Positions 36,075 through 44,860 of a stretch of 64,000 nt of DNA are shown here, piece after piece (position 1 is the first letter of the stretch; each line of letters begins with the position of its first letter). Position numbers and translations under genes: made by a program. The DNA comes from Mycobacterium sp. IS-3022 (GTDB taxonomy: Bacteria; Actinomycetota; Actinomycetes; Mycobacteriales; Mycobacteriaceae): positions 1-64,000 of the forward strand of contig NZ_LQIN01000008.1 in assembly GCF_001500065.1 (NCBI RefSeq), written 5' to 3'. A model generated the notes under the pieces. That model searched no databases, was not told where the DNA came from, and was given only the letters and a program-made list of their open reading frames with translations.

Positions 36075-36452
36075 TTAAGGCTGGCCAGTTGTGAGAATGT
36101 TCATCCACTGCCCGGGGAAACCGCCGAAAACGTGGTCTGCACGCGCCAGGACCCTTGCTTCGCGCCGGAGGTCTTGCGGGCGTTTGCGTTCGAGCCCGCT
36201 CACCAGGTTTCTCTGTAGGTCGATGACGGCGTCGAGTTTGAGAGCGCCGCATTGCCACCAATCGTGAATCGGGTGACTGACCGGCCATGCCGAGAGGTCA
36301 CGCAGGGTTTGGTGGAGGATTGCTGCTTGCCATCGCAGTTCGGTGTCTTGATCGGGCAACTTGACGATGGCCAGAGTGACGAGGTCGGCGGGATCGGCCA
36401 GCCAGTACGAGGACATTCCCGGTGCTGCCGCCGTCGTCGGAGTGATGGGCAC
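36075..36452 (-). CDS. Unknown protein, last gene of the tns operon
   Basis: A 125-residue protein starting 24 bp after tniQ on the same strand. A second ATG at 36416 gives the more plausible start (MSSYWLADPADLVTLAIVKL). The sequence is helical, Trp-rich (WLADP, WQAAIL, HDWWQCG) and basic near the C-terminus. I do not recognise it. Its position suggests an accessory transposition factor or an adaptor specific to this transposon group; a cargo role is also possible. Confidence 0.6.
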   Translation of the reverse strand: MPITPTTAAAPGMSSYWLADPADLVTLAIVKLPDQDTELRWQAAILHQTLRDLSAWPVSHPIHDWWQCGALKLDAVIDLQRNLVSGLERKRPQDLRREARVLARADHVFGGFPGQWMNILTTGQP

Positions 36453-36476
36453 GGGCGGCGAGTCGGCGCACAGTGT

Positions 36477-38255
36477 TCAAGGTGGTCGCCACGTCAGTGG
36501 CCCCGAGGGGCGCAGGCCGTTGCCCCGCCGCATGCTTTCGTATGCGTCCTGGAAGAGCTCCGCGCAAGTGTGGTCTATTGTGGCGGTCTGCTTGCGCCAC
36601 TGCCGAATTCGCGAAGATGGTAGCCCGTAGTGTGGTGGTGCGTAGGCGAGGTCACCGCCGGTGAAGTGCTCCCAGAACCGGCGCACCACGTCGCCGACGC
36701 CGTGGTTGTTCCCGGTCGACGTGTCGAACCCGGCCTCGCGGATGGCTCGGACGAGGCGATTGGGGTCGTCGGCGATGATGCGGCGGAGCTGGTAGTCGAT
36801 GGGCGGCGGGTCGCGCCGGAGTTGTTCGCGCAGCGCGGTCAGCGTCGCCAGCGCCTCCTCCCATTGCCCGCTGCGCACGATCTGACGCCAATACCTGGTC
36901 ACCGGGGTGGACATGTCTTTGGGTAGGCCGAGATCCAGCGCGATGAGTTTCCAGGACCGGATATCCCCCATTTTGGCCAGGGCCATGGCTTGCGCCACGG
37001 CCTCGATGTCGGGCGGTGCCGCGCCGCGGCGCCAGATAGTGTTGGGCCACAACACTTGCGGCACCCACGCCGATGTGGGCTCGGGCAGGTCGGGATGGTG
37101 CTCGGGCAGCCGCAACCAGGTGCGGTCGTCCTGGTTCTCCGCGACGGGGTAGCGCGGCCACCGGCTACCGCAGCCGAGCATGAGCTGCGTTGTCGGGCTC
37201 AACGACGGCACGAGCGGGTGGATGCGGATCGCGGCCAGTAGTGGGTTGCGCGGCCGGCGCAGGATGACGTTGTCCGGGCCGATCGGGGCGATGGGACCGC
37301 CCGGGTTCAGCAGGCCGACGTCGTCGGCTTTGTGGGCGGCGTCGGTGGCTGTGTCGCTGGACAGGATTGTGCCGCAGTCGCGCAGCGCTCTGGTGAGTTT
37401 GGTGCGGTCGTAGCCGGGCGTGAACAGCGTGAGTATGTCTAGTGATTCGTCCAGCAGCTCGCAGATGGCATCGAACGCGATCGTGGCGGTCACCTCGATA
37501 CCGGCGATGGTGACCGTGTTCTCGGGACCCTCGAGGCGTCGTTCGCACAGGTCGGTGATGAACTGCTGGACGCCGACCAGATCCGCATCGACGTCGTAGA
37601 CATCGACCTCGCGCAGGTCGTAGTCGCAGAACCGGGCGCCCACCCCAACGCGATCATCGGGTCCGCGCGGGCGGCGGATGCCGCACCGATGCAGTGAATT
37701 CTCCCGGTTCGATAGCCATGCGGTGGTCGACCAGGGAGCCTGCCCACAGCGGGGACATGCCCTGACCAGCAGGCACGAGTGTTCGACACAGGCCAGGGCG
37801 AATACGTTGGACCACTGGCGTTTCCAGCGCGGGTCGGGTTCGGACAGACACCGTGGGCAGTAGGAGCATCCCGCCAGCAGGGCGCGCCGCAGGCCCCTAT
37901 ATCGCTGGACGTAGTCCGAGAGTGCGGATTTGGGATGGATGCGCCGCGCCGCGGCATTCACCTGATCGGGGGTGCTGCCGAGCAGGTGGGCCAGCTGGTC
38001 GGCGTGGCCGGTGATTGCGGCGGCGAATTGTGCTGGCCGGTAGATGTGCTCGTCGATTCCGGCTGTGGCCAGCAGTGCCCGCGGTGTCATGCCGTAGCGC
38101 AGCGCCGCCCGCATCAACCATGACTGGACGGTTTCGTCGGGTCCGATCGGGACGCGGATGGGCCAGCGGTTGATGTCATAGCCGCCGGGGATGCAGCGAA
38201 GCCGCCGCCGAGGTGGCTGTGGTTCACGCGGTGCGGCTGCTGGTTTGGGCGGCAT
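36477..38255 (-). CDS. tniQ: TniQ/TnsD-family target-selection protein
   Basis: A 592-residue TniQ protein, nearer to TnsD (about 500) than to short TniQ proteins. The N-terminal TniQ domain has RWPIRVPIGPDETVQSWLMR. Zinc-binding Cys/His motifs are CSYCPRC (about 130), CVEHSCLL and CPRCG (about 160-175). A long C-terminal helical part is probably the DNA-reading TnsD region. TniQ/TnsD proteins choose the target site and recruit TnsC. The ATG lies 32 bp inside the end of tnsC. Only one target-selection protein is present, so the site upstream of dnaK may be its specific target. Confidence 0.9.
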   Translation of the reverse strand: MPPKPAAAPREPQPPRRRLRCIPGGYDINRWPIRVPIGPDETVQSWLMRAALRYGMTPRALLATAGIDEHIYRPAQFAAAITGHADQLAHLLGSTPDQVNAAARRIHPKSALSDYVQRYRGLRRALLAGCSYCPRCLSEPDPRWKRQWSNVFALACVEHSCLLVRACPRCGQAPWSTTAWLSNRENSLHRCGIRRPRGPDDRVGVGARFCDYDLREVDVYDVDADLVGVQQFITDLCERRLEGPENTVTIAGIEVTATIAFDAICELLDESLDILTLFTPGYDRTKLTRALRDCGTILSSDTATDAAHKADDVGLLNPGGPIAPIGPDNVILRRPRNPLLAAIRIHPLVPSLSPTTQLMLGCGSRWPRYPVAENQDDRTWLRLPEHHPDLPEPTSAWVPQVLWPNTIWRRGAAPPDIEAVAQAMALAKMGDIRSWKLIALDLGLPKDMSTPVTRYWRQIVRSGQWEEALATLTALREQLRRDPPPIDYQLRRIIADDPNRLVRAIREAGFDTSTGNNHGVGDVVRRFWEHFTGGDLAYAPPHYGLPSSRIRQWRKQTATIDHTCAELFQDAYESMRRGNGLRPSGPLTWRPP

Positions 38256-39291
38256 TGTCGATGGTGGTCGCGGCGATCAAGTCCGCGGTGATGGTTTCGG
38301 CGCCTGAGGTGATAGCCAAGTAACAGACGCGGTCAAGCAGGTTGGTCAACGACGCGATGCGGCCCTGGGTGCGGCGGTGAAGCTCTTTGGCGTGTTCGAC
38401 GAGCATGCCCGCACGGGCGTCGGCCAACTTGATGTGGCTCTCCATCGCCCGTAGCAGACCGATCCAGCCACGCATGCCCGCGTCGCTGTTGATGGCGAAC
38501 GGGGCTACCGGGCAGCGGGTGGCACGTCGACTGGTTTGGGCGTAGGCAGCTTGTTCACCGACCAGGCCCTCGTCGAAGAACCGTTTTTCGCGCAGCTGCA
38601 CGCCGACGTAGATGAAGGTGGCGGCCATTTCGTTGGCCAGGCCCTTGAGGTGATTCGAGACATCCACGCCGTTGCGGTGGCGAAAATCGATGAAGTGCAG
38701 ATCGTCGATCACGATCAGCCGCGTCTGACAACTGGTCACGCAATCGACAGCCAACGCCCCCAGCCGTGAGGTTGAGGCGCGGTCCACCGCCGGGTGCCCG
38801 TAGAACCGCAGCATCTGCTGATTGAGCCCTTTGAGGGTGATCCCGGCGCTGAGCGGGACGAACGCCACCGGCAGGCGCTGGTGCCCATCGGGGGTGGTGG
38901 GTCCTTCGCGGCGGTAGACGCGGCGGTGAAAGTCGCGGGCATACCGGGTGGCGATGGTGGTCTTACCCAAACCCGGTTCGGCGTCGATGACCACCGAGCC
39001 GCGCAGTCGATCAGCGTCGCGACGGCCGGAGGCCATGACCTGATCGATGATGCCGTACGCCTCTTTCAACTGGGCGGTCTTCACGGTGGGCAGGTTCGCG
39101 TTCCACACCATGCGGGCCTCGTTATAGTCCTCGAGTTCCTCGCCGTTCAGCTTGGCCATGTCAGTGCGGGACAACACCTCGAAGTCCTCGCGCGGCGCGG
39201 TGAACACGAACTCGTCCCATCCCTGCTTACGCGACAGTTGGGTCGTAGTCCTGCCATTGGTGGCGAGCCAGCGCGACCACGTGTTGCTCAT
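38224..39291 (-). CDS. tnsC: TnsC/TniB-family AAA+ transposition regulator
   Basis: A 355-residue AAA+ ATPase. Walker A is DAEPGLGKTT (residues 103-112) and Walker B LIVIDDLHFID (about 193). Around 60-90 is the helical N-terminal extension of the TniB/TnsC group. TnsC polymerises on target DNA, links TniQ to the TnsAB transposase and gives target immunity. The ATG overlaps the tnsB stop (ATGA), so the gene is translationally coupled. Confidence 0.9.
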   Translation of the reverse strand: MSNTWSRWLATNGRTTTQLSRKQGWDEFVFTAPREDFEVLSRTDMAKLNGEELEDYNEARMVWNANLPTVKTAQLKEAYGIIDQVMASGRRDADRLRGSVVIDAEPGLGKTTIATRYARDFHRRVYRREGPTTPDGHQRLPVAFVPLSAGITLKGLNQQMLRFYGHPAVDRASTSRLGALAVDCVTSCQTRLIVIDDLHFIDFRHRNGVDVSNHLKGLANEMAATFIYVGVQLREKRFFDEGLVGEQAAYAQTSRRATRCPVAPFAINSDAGMRGWIGLLRAMESHIKLADARAGMLVEHAKELHRRTQGRIASLTNLLDRVCYLAITSGAETITADLIAATTIDNAAQTSSRTA

Positions 39292-41348
39292 TCGTCAAAC
39301 ACCTCGAAGGTGTCCTCGTCGGGGTGCTCGCGGTAGTACTGCTCGAACACATCGAGATCGTCGACGACCTGCAGACCTTCGCCGATAGGCTTTCGTGTTA
39401 ACAGGTCGACAACAGTTGGCAGCGAAGCCACCTCGCGCTGCTCATCGTGATGCGTTGGCTCTCCGCCACGGACGGGCATTTCTTGGTGTCGTTGGCTGCT
39501 GAGCCGCCGAGCAAGCGAACGGTCGCGTCTGGCAACGACTTCGTCGCGGCCCCATTGGCGCAACAGATCCTGGATCGCTTGCGCCGGATCGACATGGCGA
39601 TTGGCCCGCACGCTAACAGATTTCGCGTAGTTGGCGGCCTCCTGGCTGAACGGTGTATTCAGCCCCTTGGCATGTTCCCATTCCAGGCGCGCCCATTGTC
39701 CGGTCTCGGGGTGACGGAAGAAGACGTAGCGCACATCGTGGGAGTCGACGCAGAACGGCCATTTCCCGGCATTGGCGCCGCCGTAGGGGGATTTCATGTT
39801 GCGGAACGCGTTGAGGACCTCGCCGTCGTAGCGCTGCCCGTTGATCTCGACCCCGTAGTGCTGGATGGTTCGCCAGGCGACATCCAAGAATTCATACGTG
39901 AGGTCTGGTCGCGCCGGCAACGTGAGCGAACCGAACTGCGCCAAACCGATCTCGAACATTTCCGCGGGAGAGAAACGCTCCCTGGGCATTTGAGGTATGC
40001 ACAGCCCATCGTGCTTGGTGTGGTGATACACCACGCCAACCCATTCTCGAACGATCTGCTCGAGCTCAGTGACGTAGTAGAACGCCTGCTGCTCGATGTT
40101 CTTGCCCCGCGAATAGACATCTGGGCCCTTGTAGCCCGGTAGATGTTGCAGCAGCGACTCCCTAACCGTGCGGAAGAACCGTTCAACGGTGGGTTTGTCG
40201 GTGGCCTTGTGCGGGATCGCAGGCTGCACCGAGATCCCAAGGCGTGCACAGGCGCCGATGACGTGCGCCGACAGATACTGCTTGCCGTGGTCAACCACGA
40301 TTGCCTCCGGCAGACACGCGGGAAGTCCGACGCGTCGTCCATTCGATGCGCCGTCCAGTTGATCCTGCTTCACCAGCACCGTCTTTGGGAGGCCGTGATA
40401 GGGCCACGCTGCGGCGCTGTTGGTGCCAAGATCTTGCGGAGTTACGGCCTGGTACAGAACATTTGCCACATCCCTGGCCTTGGTGGAAACCGGGGTGAGC
40501 TGCATTCCGACGATGCATCGGGTGAACAGATCTTGTGCGACGGTGAGTTCCACCGGCAGCCATCGCAACGTCACCGGCTCCATCGCGAACACGTCAAGAG
40601 GTGTCGTATCCAATACCACGAACTCACCTGGTCTTGTTGCCCGCAGTCGGCCATACGGTGCCGAAGGCCGGTCGGCCACGGATCGACGGTTCTTGGCGCT
40701 ACCGAACGTGTGTCGGCCTTTTGAAAGTTCCTTGAGCCGCTCGCGTGCCGTCTTCGGCGATGGCAGCGTGACTTCACCCGGGCCGTAGGTGGCCTCTAAC
40801 TCCTGGCTTATGCGATCTATCACCCGGTTCTGTGTCGGCGTGGAAGACGGGACCAGTTCGTTGAGGATCCGCTCGCACATCTCGTCCCACCGAGGGTCGA
40901 TCCGACTCTTCCGTCGCCGAAGCAGGCGGCTGTCCGCGAGCCCAGCCAACCCAGAATCCCGGTACCCGGCCACCCACCGCTCGATGGTGCGCACAGATAC
41001 GCCGAGCTCGTCGGACTTCTTCTTGTACGCTTCCGCCGCTGTCTTCGCACTGCCCACGCCGCTTGCGGCGATCACCTCCCGAACGTGTTTGGCGCGTTCC
41101 TCGAGCGCTTGCCGTTGTTCGCGAGTCAGTGATCCGAGGACGATCGCGACCAGCTCGTCCTCGGTGTCCGAAACCTCCGGCGCGACAACCAGACTCGCAT
41201 TCGAGTAAAGTTTCGCGACTGACACGCGGATGGCCGATCGCCCGTTGGTCAACTCGACACCATTGGGGTCGATGCGTTGAACATGCCACAGCGCGCCTTC
41301 GAACCACAGTTGTGCGCCCACGGTCAGCTCGAACCGCCCCCGGCTCAT
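39288..41348 (-). CDS. tnsB: TnsB-type DDE transposase (Mu/TniA family)
   Basis: A 686-residue transposase. An N-terminal beta domain (about 1-60) and helix-turn-helix regions (SVRTIERWVAGYRDSGLAGL, about 118-137) recognise the ends. The rve catalytic core has D247 (FVVLDTTPLD), D353 (IVVDHGKQYLS) and E389 (KPTVERFFRT), a DD-35-E arrangement. A mu-transposase C-terminal beta-barrel follows. TnsB cuts the 3' ends and joins them to target DNA. The ATG at 41348 overlaps the tnsA stop (ATGA); the frame also opens at 41426. Confidence 0.93.
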   Translation of the reverse strand: MSRGRFELTVGAQLWFEGALWHVQRIDPNGVELTNGRSAIRVSVAKLYSNASLVVAPEVSDTEDELVAIVLGSLTREQRQALEERAKHVREVIAASGVGSAKTAAEAYKKKSDELGVSVRTIERWVAGYRDSGLAGLADSRLLRRRKSRIDPRWDEMCERILNELVPSSTPTQNRVIDRISQELEATYGPGEVTLPSPKTARERLKELSKGRHTFGSAKNRRSVADRPSAPYGRLRATRPGEFVVLDTTPLDVFAMEPVTLRWLPVELTVAQDLFTRCIVGMQLTPVSTKARDVANVLYQAVTPQDLGTNSAAAWPYHGLPKTVLVKQDQLDGASNGRRVGLPACLPEAIVVDHGKQYLSAHVIGACARLGISVQPAIPHKATDKPTVERFFRTVRESLLQHLPGYKGPDVYSRGKNIEQQAFYYVTELEQIVREWVGVVYHHTKHDGLCIPQMPRERFSPAEMFEIGLAQFGSLTLPARPDLTYEFLDVAWRTIQHYGVEINGQRYDGEVLNAFRNMKSPYGGANAGKWPFCVDSHDVRYVFFRHPETGQWARLEWEHAKGLNTPFSQEAANYAKSVSVRANRHVDPAQAIQDLLRQWGRDEVVARRDRSLARRLSSQRHQEMPVRGGEPTHHDEQREVASLPTVVDLLTRKPIGEGLQVVDDLDVFEQYYREHPDEDTFEVFDE

Positions 41349-42157
41349 GCCGCCCCCGAGACAATGGTGACGACCGAGTCGCCGGTTAACGGCGAGCTGA
41401 GATCGGTGAACCAGGCGCCACTCCACAGCCGCTCCAGCACCGCAACAAATGCCGATTGACGAGTGACCCCGTCTCGCACCGCGAGACCGCGGAGCATGTC
41501 GATGGTCATCCCATCCCGGGCGACCGCGGCGACCGCCTCCGTCGCTGCCCGGTCGATGACGGCCGAACGCCGTGCCATGCTCAGAACGCGGACATTGCTG
41601 ACTTCGGTCGGGTTGCCACCGGTCCAGACCTCATATCGCCAGCCTCGGGATCTGCACACCCGGCCGGTCCATTCCAGCACGGCCGCGACCTCTGGTTTTT
41701 CGAGAAACCAGGGCGCTTTCACGTCGACCACGCTGTAACCGCCATCCCGGTGCTCCAGCAGCACGTCGGGTACGTGCTGCCGAAACGCCGAACCGTCTGG
41801 CCCCCGAAGCCAAAACGATTGACACGCCACCCACCGCACCGCGGGGTCAAAGTCGGCCAGCAGAAGGCGATCCCGTTCAAGCAGGCTCTCGTAACACAGG
41901 TGCGTCTGTGTTGTGGCGCACCAGAACAGTCCCGAGTAGTTGCGCTGCCCGGCGCGCGACTTCACGTCCCGCACCGGCCGCCCCCGCACCACACTGGCCG
42001 GATCAACTCGACCCAACGACACCGTGACGGCATCGCCGTCAGCGTTGATATAGCTCACCTCGGCATGCCGCGTGTCGCCTCCGGCCACACATGCAACTAT
42101 GTCCCCAACCGACACGTTGGTGACGTTCCGACACGCGGCCGACAGCTTAACTACCAA
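41345..42157 (-). CDS. tnsA: TnsA-like endonuclease subunit of heteromeric transposase
   Basis: A 270-residue protein. The restriction-endonuclease-like core has Glu in LCYESLLERDRLLLADFDP (E90 or E94), D131 in QHVPDVLLEH and the D-x-K in VVDVKAPW (145-147). TnsA cuts the 5' ends so that the element moves by cut-and-paste. The frame begins with TTG at 42157, inside the transposon right end, where TGTCGG motifs overlap the first codons. A start further downstream is possible, since the conserved domain begins near residue 65. It is the first gene of the tns operon and divergent from dnaK. Confidence 0.9.
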   Translation of the reverse strand: MVVKLSAACRNVTNVSVGDIVACVAGGDTRHAEVSYINADGDAVTVSLGRVDPASVVRGRPVRDVKSRAGQRNYSGLFWCATTQTHLCYESLLERDRLLLADFDPAVRWVACQSFWLRGPDGSAFRQHVPDVLLEHRDGGYSVVDVKAPWFLEKPEVAAVLEWTGRVCRSRGWRYEVWTGGNPTEVSNVRVLSMARRSAVIDRAATEAVAAVARDGMTIDMLRGLAVRDGVTRQSAFVAVLERLWSGAWFTDLSSPLTGDSVVTIVSGAA

Positions 42158-42183
42158 TCCGACAAGATAAGCGACTTCCTACA
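42109..42183 (-). repeat. Transposon right end with five putative TnsB sites
   Basis: Read inward on the minus strand, TGTAGG at the terminus (42183) is followed by TGTCGG beginning at 42164, 42144, 42133 and 42114, offsets 0, 19, 39, 50 and 69. This dense array contrasts with the spaced left end, as in Tn7. The last three motifs lie within the tnsA reading frame, so TnsB binding could repress tnsABC transcription. Confidence 0.8.
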
Positions 42184-42188
42184 CCCGG
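42184..42188. repeat. 5-bp target-site duplication, right copy (CCCGG)
   Basis: CCCGG directly follows the right terminus ...CCTACA and matches the five bases before the left terminus at 20850-20854. Confidence 0.92.
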
Positions 42189-42242
42189 GCCCAGGCCGGG
42201 AACAAATCGCACGACGTCCCCGTTGAACCCTTCGACAGTTGA
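42189..42242 (+). pseudogene. Detached 3' end of the cyclase/AAA/TPR gene
   Basis: With the transposon and one CCCGG copy removed, the cyclase frame runs on from codon CGG (20852-20854) into GCC CAG GCC at 42189. It encodes 17 more residues (AQAGNKSHDVPVEPFDS) and stops at TGA 42240-42242. The original protein was therefore about 1061 residues, ending about 100 bp before dnaK. The fragment now has no start codon of its own. Confidence 0.8.
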
Positions 42243-42258
42243 GTGAGTCAGGCTCAAG
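42238..42258. promoter_or_regulatory. HspR operator (HAIR), distal, dnaK promoter region
   Basis: GTTGAGT-N7-GCTCAAG matches the HspR-associated inverted repeat consensus CTTGAGT-N7-ACTCAAG with one change per arm. HspR bound here with DnaK represses the dnaK operon in unstressed cells. It starts only 55 bp from the transposon end. A TTGACA at 42265-42270 may be a -35 element; no clear -10 was found. Confidence 0.8.
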
Positions 42259-42292
42259 TCTGAGTTGACAGGGTAGGGTGCGTCGGCGCAGT

Positions 42293-42313
42293 CTTGAGTG
42301 CGGTGCACTCAGA
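42293..42313. promoter_or_regulatory. HspR operator (HAIR), proximal, dnaK promoter region
   Basis: CTTGAGT-N7-ACTCAGA has a perfect left arm and 5 of 7 in the right arm. It lies 33 bp before the dnaK ATG. Paired HAIR sites upstream of dnaK are typical of actinobacteria. Confidence 0.8.
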
Positions 42314-42345
42314 CCCTTAGCAGGACTACCCAGGGAGGAACAACC

Positions 42346-44211
42346 ATGGCTCGTGCGGTCGGAATCGACCTCGGGACCACCAACTCCGTCGTCGCGGTAC
42401 TGGAGGGTGGCGATCCCGTTGTCGTCGCCAACTCCGAGGGCTCCCGCACCACGCCGTCCGTCGTCGCGTTCGCGCGCAACGGTGAGGTGCTGGTCGGCCA
42501 GCCCGCCAAGAACCAGGCGGTGACCAACGTCGACCGGACCATCCGTTCGGTCAAGCGTCACATGGGCACCGATTGGTCGGTGGAGATCGACGGCAAGAAG
42601 TACACCGCGCAGGAGATCAGCGCTCGGGTGCTGATGAAGCTCAAGCGCGACGCCGAGAGCTATCTCGGTGAGGACATCACCGACGCGGTCATCACCGTGC
42701 CCGCCTACTTCAACGACGCCCAGCGTCAGGCCACCAAGGAAGCCGGCCAGATCGCCGGCCTCAACGTGCTGCGCATCGTCAACGAGCCCACCGCGGCCGC
42801 GCTGGCCTACGGCCTGGACAAGGGTGAGAAGGAACAGACGATCCTGGTCTTCGACCTCGGCGGCGGCACGTTCGACGTCTCCCTGCTCGAGATCGGCGAG
42901 GGCGTCGTCGAGGTGCGTGCCACCAGCGGTGACAACCACCTCGGTGGCGACGACTGGGACGACCGGATCGTCGACTGGCTGGTCGACAAGTTCAAGGGCA
43001 CCTCAGGCATCGACCTGACCAAGGACAAGATGGCCATGCAGCGACTGCGCGAGGCTGCCGAGAAGGCGAAGATCGAGCTCAGCTCGAGCCAGAGCACCTC
43101 GATCAACCTGCCCTACATCACCGTCGACGCGGACAAGAACCCGCTGTTCCTCGACGAGCAGCTGACGCGCGCCGAGTTCCAGCGCATCACCCAGGATCTG
43201 CTGGACCGCACCCGCCAACCGTTCCAGCAGGTGGTCAAGGACGCCGGCATCTCGGTGTCCGACATCGACCACGTGGTGCTGGTCGGCGGCTCGACGCGGA
43301 TGCCCGCGGTGTCCGATCTGGTCAAGGAGATGACCGGCGGCAAGGAGCCCAACAAGGGCGTCAACCCGGACGAGGTTGTCGCGGTGGGCGCCGCGCTGCA
43401 GGCCGGTGTGCTCAAGGGTGAGGTGAAAGACGTTCTGCTGCTTGACGTCACGCCGCTGTCCCTCGGCATCGAGACCAAGGGTGGCGTGATGACGAAGCTG
43501 ATCGAGCGCAACACCACCATTCCGACCAAGCGGTCGGAGACCTTCACCACCGCCGACGACAACCAGCCGTCGGTGCAGATCCAGGTCTATCAGGGCGAGC
43601 GCGAGATCGCCGCGCACAACAAGTTGCTCGGCAGCTTCGAGCTGACCGGTATCCCGCCGGCCCCGCGCGGCGTGCCGCAGATCGAGGTCACGTTCGACAT
43701 CGACGCCAACGGCATCGTGCACGTGACGGCGAAGGACAAGGGCACCGGCAAGGAGAACACGATCCGCATCCAGGAGGGCTCCGGCCTGTCCAAGGAAGAG
43801 ATCGACCGGATGGTCAAGGACGCCGAGGCGCACGCCGAGGAGGACCGCAAACGTCGCGAAGAGGCCGACGTCCGCAACCAGGCCGAGTCGCTGGTGTACC
43901 AGACGGAGAAGTTCGTCAAGGAGCAGCGTGAGGCCGAAGGCGGGTCGAAGGTCCCCGAGGACACGCTGAGCAAGGTGGACGCGGCGATCGCCGATGCCAA
44001 GAAGGCGCTCGAGGGCACCGACATCGGCGAGATCAAGTCCGCGATGGAGAAGCTGGGCGTCGAGTCACAGGGCCTCGGCCAGGCCATCTACGAGGCCACT
44101 CAGGCCGAGCAGGCGGCAGGCGGCGGCACGGACGCCGGTGCGCCGGCCGACGACAACGTCGTGGATGCCGAGGTGGTCGACGATGACTCGAACAACAAGG
44201 AGAACAAGTGA
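42346..44211 (+). CDS. dnaK: Hsp70 chaperone DnaK
   Basis: A 621-residue Hsp70. The ATG at 42346 ([20 protein letters not shown]) has a GGGAGGA ribosome site 7-8 bp upstream. The nucleotide-binding domain shows [24 protein letters not shown] and [13 protein letters not shown]; the substrate-binding domain has the linker [15 protein letters not shown]. The acidic tail contains [10 protein letters not shown]. It folds and disaggregates proteins with GrpE, DnaJ and ClpB, and serves as HspR co-repressor. The promoter carries two HAIR sites and is now adjacent to a transposon end. Confidence 0.98.
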   Translation: MARAVGIDLGTTNSVVAVLEGGDPVVVANSEGSRTTPSVVAFARNGEVLVGQPAKNQAVTNVDRTIRSVKRHMGTDWSVEIDGKKYTAQEISARVLMKLKRDAESYLGEDITDAVITVPAYFNDAQRQATKEAGQIAGLNVLRIVNEPTAAALAYGLDKGEKEQTILVFDLGGGTFDVSLLEIGEGVVEVRATSGDNHLGGDDWDDRIVDWLVDKFKGTSGIDLTKDKMAMQRLREAAEKAKIELSSSQSTSINLPYITVDADKNPLFLDEQLTRAEFQRITQDLLDRTRQPFQQVVKDAGISVSDIDHVVLVGGSTRMPAVSDLVKEMTGGKEPNKGVNPDEVVAVGAALQAGVLKGEVKDVLLLDVTPLSLGIETKGGVMTKLIERNTTIPTKRSETFTTADDNQPSVQIQVYQGEREIAAHNKLLGSFELTGIPPAPRGVPQIEVTFDIDANGIVHVTAKDKGTGKENTIRIQEGSGLSKEEIDRMVKDAEAHAEEDRKRREEADVRNQAESLVYQTEKFVKEQREAEGGSKVPEDTLSKVDAAIADAKKALEGTDIGEIKSAMEKLGVESQGLGQAIYEATQAEQAAGGGTDAGAPADDNVVDAEVVDDDSNNKENK

Positions 44212-44837
44212 CAGGAAACGATCCGTACGAGCCGGTGACCGTCACCGACAAACGGCGCATCGATCCGGTCACCGGTGAAGTGAGAGACGCAGGTTCCGAG
44301 CCGGCCCCAGGTGGGCCGGCGCCGGACCAGCCATCGCCGCAGAGCGCAGGCGCAGAGGCCGACAAGGCCTCCGAACTGCTCGCCGATCTGCAGCGAGTGC
44401 AGGCCGATTTCACCAACTACCGTAAGCGGGCGCTGCGCGATCAGCAGCTGGCCGCCGACCGGGCGAAGGCCTCGGTCATCACGCAGTTGCTGCCGATCCT
44501 CGATGACCTCGATCGTGCCCGCAGCCACGGCGACCTGGAGAGCGGTCCCCTCAAGGCGGTGGCCGACAAGCTCGTCAGTGTCCTTGAGGGACAGGGACTT
44601 TCGGCATTCGGTACCGAGGGCGACGAGTTCGACCCGGAACTGCACGAGGCCGTGCAGCACGAGGGGGAGGGCACTCACCCCGTGCTGGGCACCGTGATGC
44701 GGCGCGGCTACAAGGTCGGCGAGCAGGTCGTGCGCCACGCCATGGTCGGCGTGGTCGACACGGTGCCCGACGGCCCGGAAGCCGCCGATAACGGCGGCGA
44801 TGCGGCGGCAGAACCAGCAGAATCAGACCAGGAGTGA
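44208..44837 (+). CDS. grpE: Nucleotide exchange factor GrpE
   Basis: A 209-residue GrpE. A long N-terminal helix ([20 protein letters not shown]) is followed by the beta domain with [20 protein letters not shown]. The GTG start overlaps the dnaK stop (GTGA). It accelerates ADP release from DnaK. The Asp/Pro-rich N- and C-terminal extensions are usual in mycobacteria. Confidence 0.97.
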   Translation: MTGNDPYEPVTVTDKRRIDPVTGEVRDAGSEPAPGGPAPDQPSPQSAGAEADKASELLADLQRVQADFTNYRKRALRDQQLAADRAKASVITQLLPILDDLDRARSHGDLESGPLKAVADKLVSVLEGQGLSAFGTEGDEFDPELHEAVQHEGEGTHPVLGTVMRRGYKVGEQVVRHAMVGVVDTVPDGPEAADNGGDAAAEPAESDQE

Positions 44838-44860
44838 CACCGGTAAGGAGGTGACGCGGT

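Larger units (their letters stand above)
20855..42183. mobile_element. Tn7-like transposon carrying defence cargo (21,329 bp)
   Basis: The termini are inverted: 5'-TGTAGGAATTC on the left and 5'-TGTAGGAAGTC read inward from the right. CCCGG duplications flank both. Both ends have a TGTCGG motif exactly 19 bp inside the terminus and further copies beyond it. The tnsA-tnsB-tnsC-tniQ genes lie at the right end with tnsA outermost, as in Tn7. Cargo is an alpha/beta hydrolase, a dCTP deaminase with a 58-aa ORF, jetABCD, a GMC oxidoreductase and a LuxR-type regulator. All transposition motifs are intact, so it may be mobile. No cas genes or CRISPR array are present, so it is not a CRISPR-associated transposon. 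Confidence 0.93.

Noticed and set aside
35911..36288. A 125-codon minus-strand ORF overlapping the regulator's helix-turn-helix and the last tns-operon gene
   Set aside because: Arg/Pro-rich composition, no ribosome site, and antisense to a well-supported LuxR domain.
36055..42164. A minimal 6-kb transposon bounded by TGTCCAATCC (36055) and the CCAATCC near the tnsA start (42154)
   Set aside because: The shared CCAATCCG is a direct, not inverted, match and has no flanking duplication. The 20855/42183 pair has inverted ends and a 5-bp duplication.
20855..42183. A CRISPR-associated (CAST) version of the Tn7-like element
   Set aside because: No cas genes and no repeat-spacer array are present between the ends. 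TniQ is long and TnsD-like.
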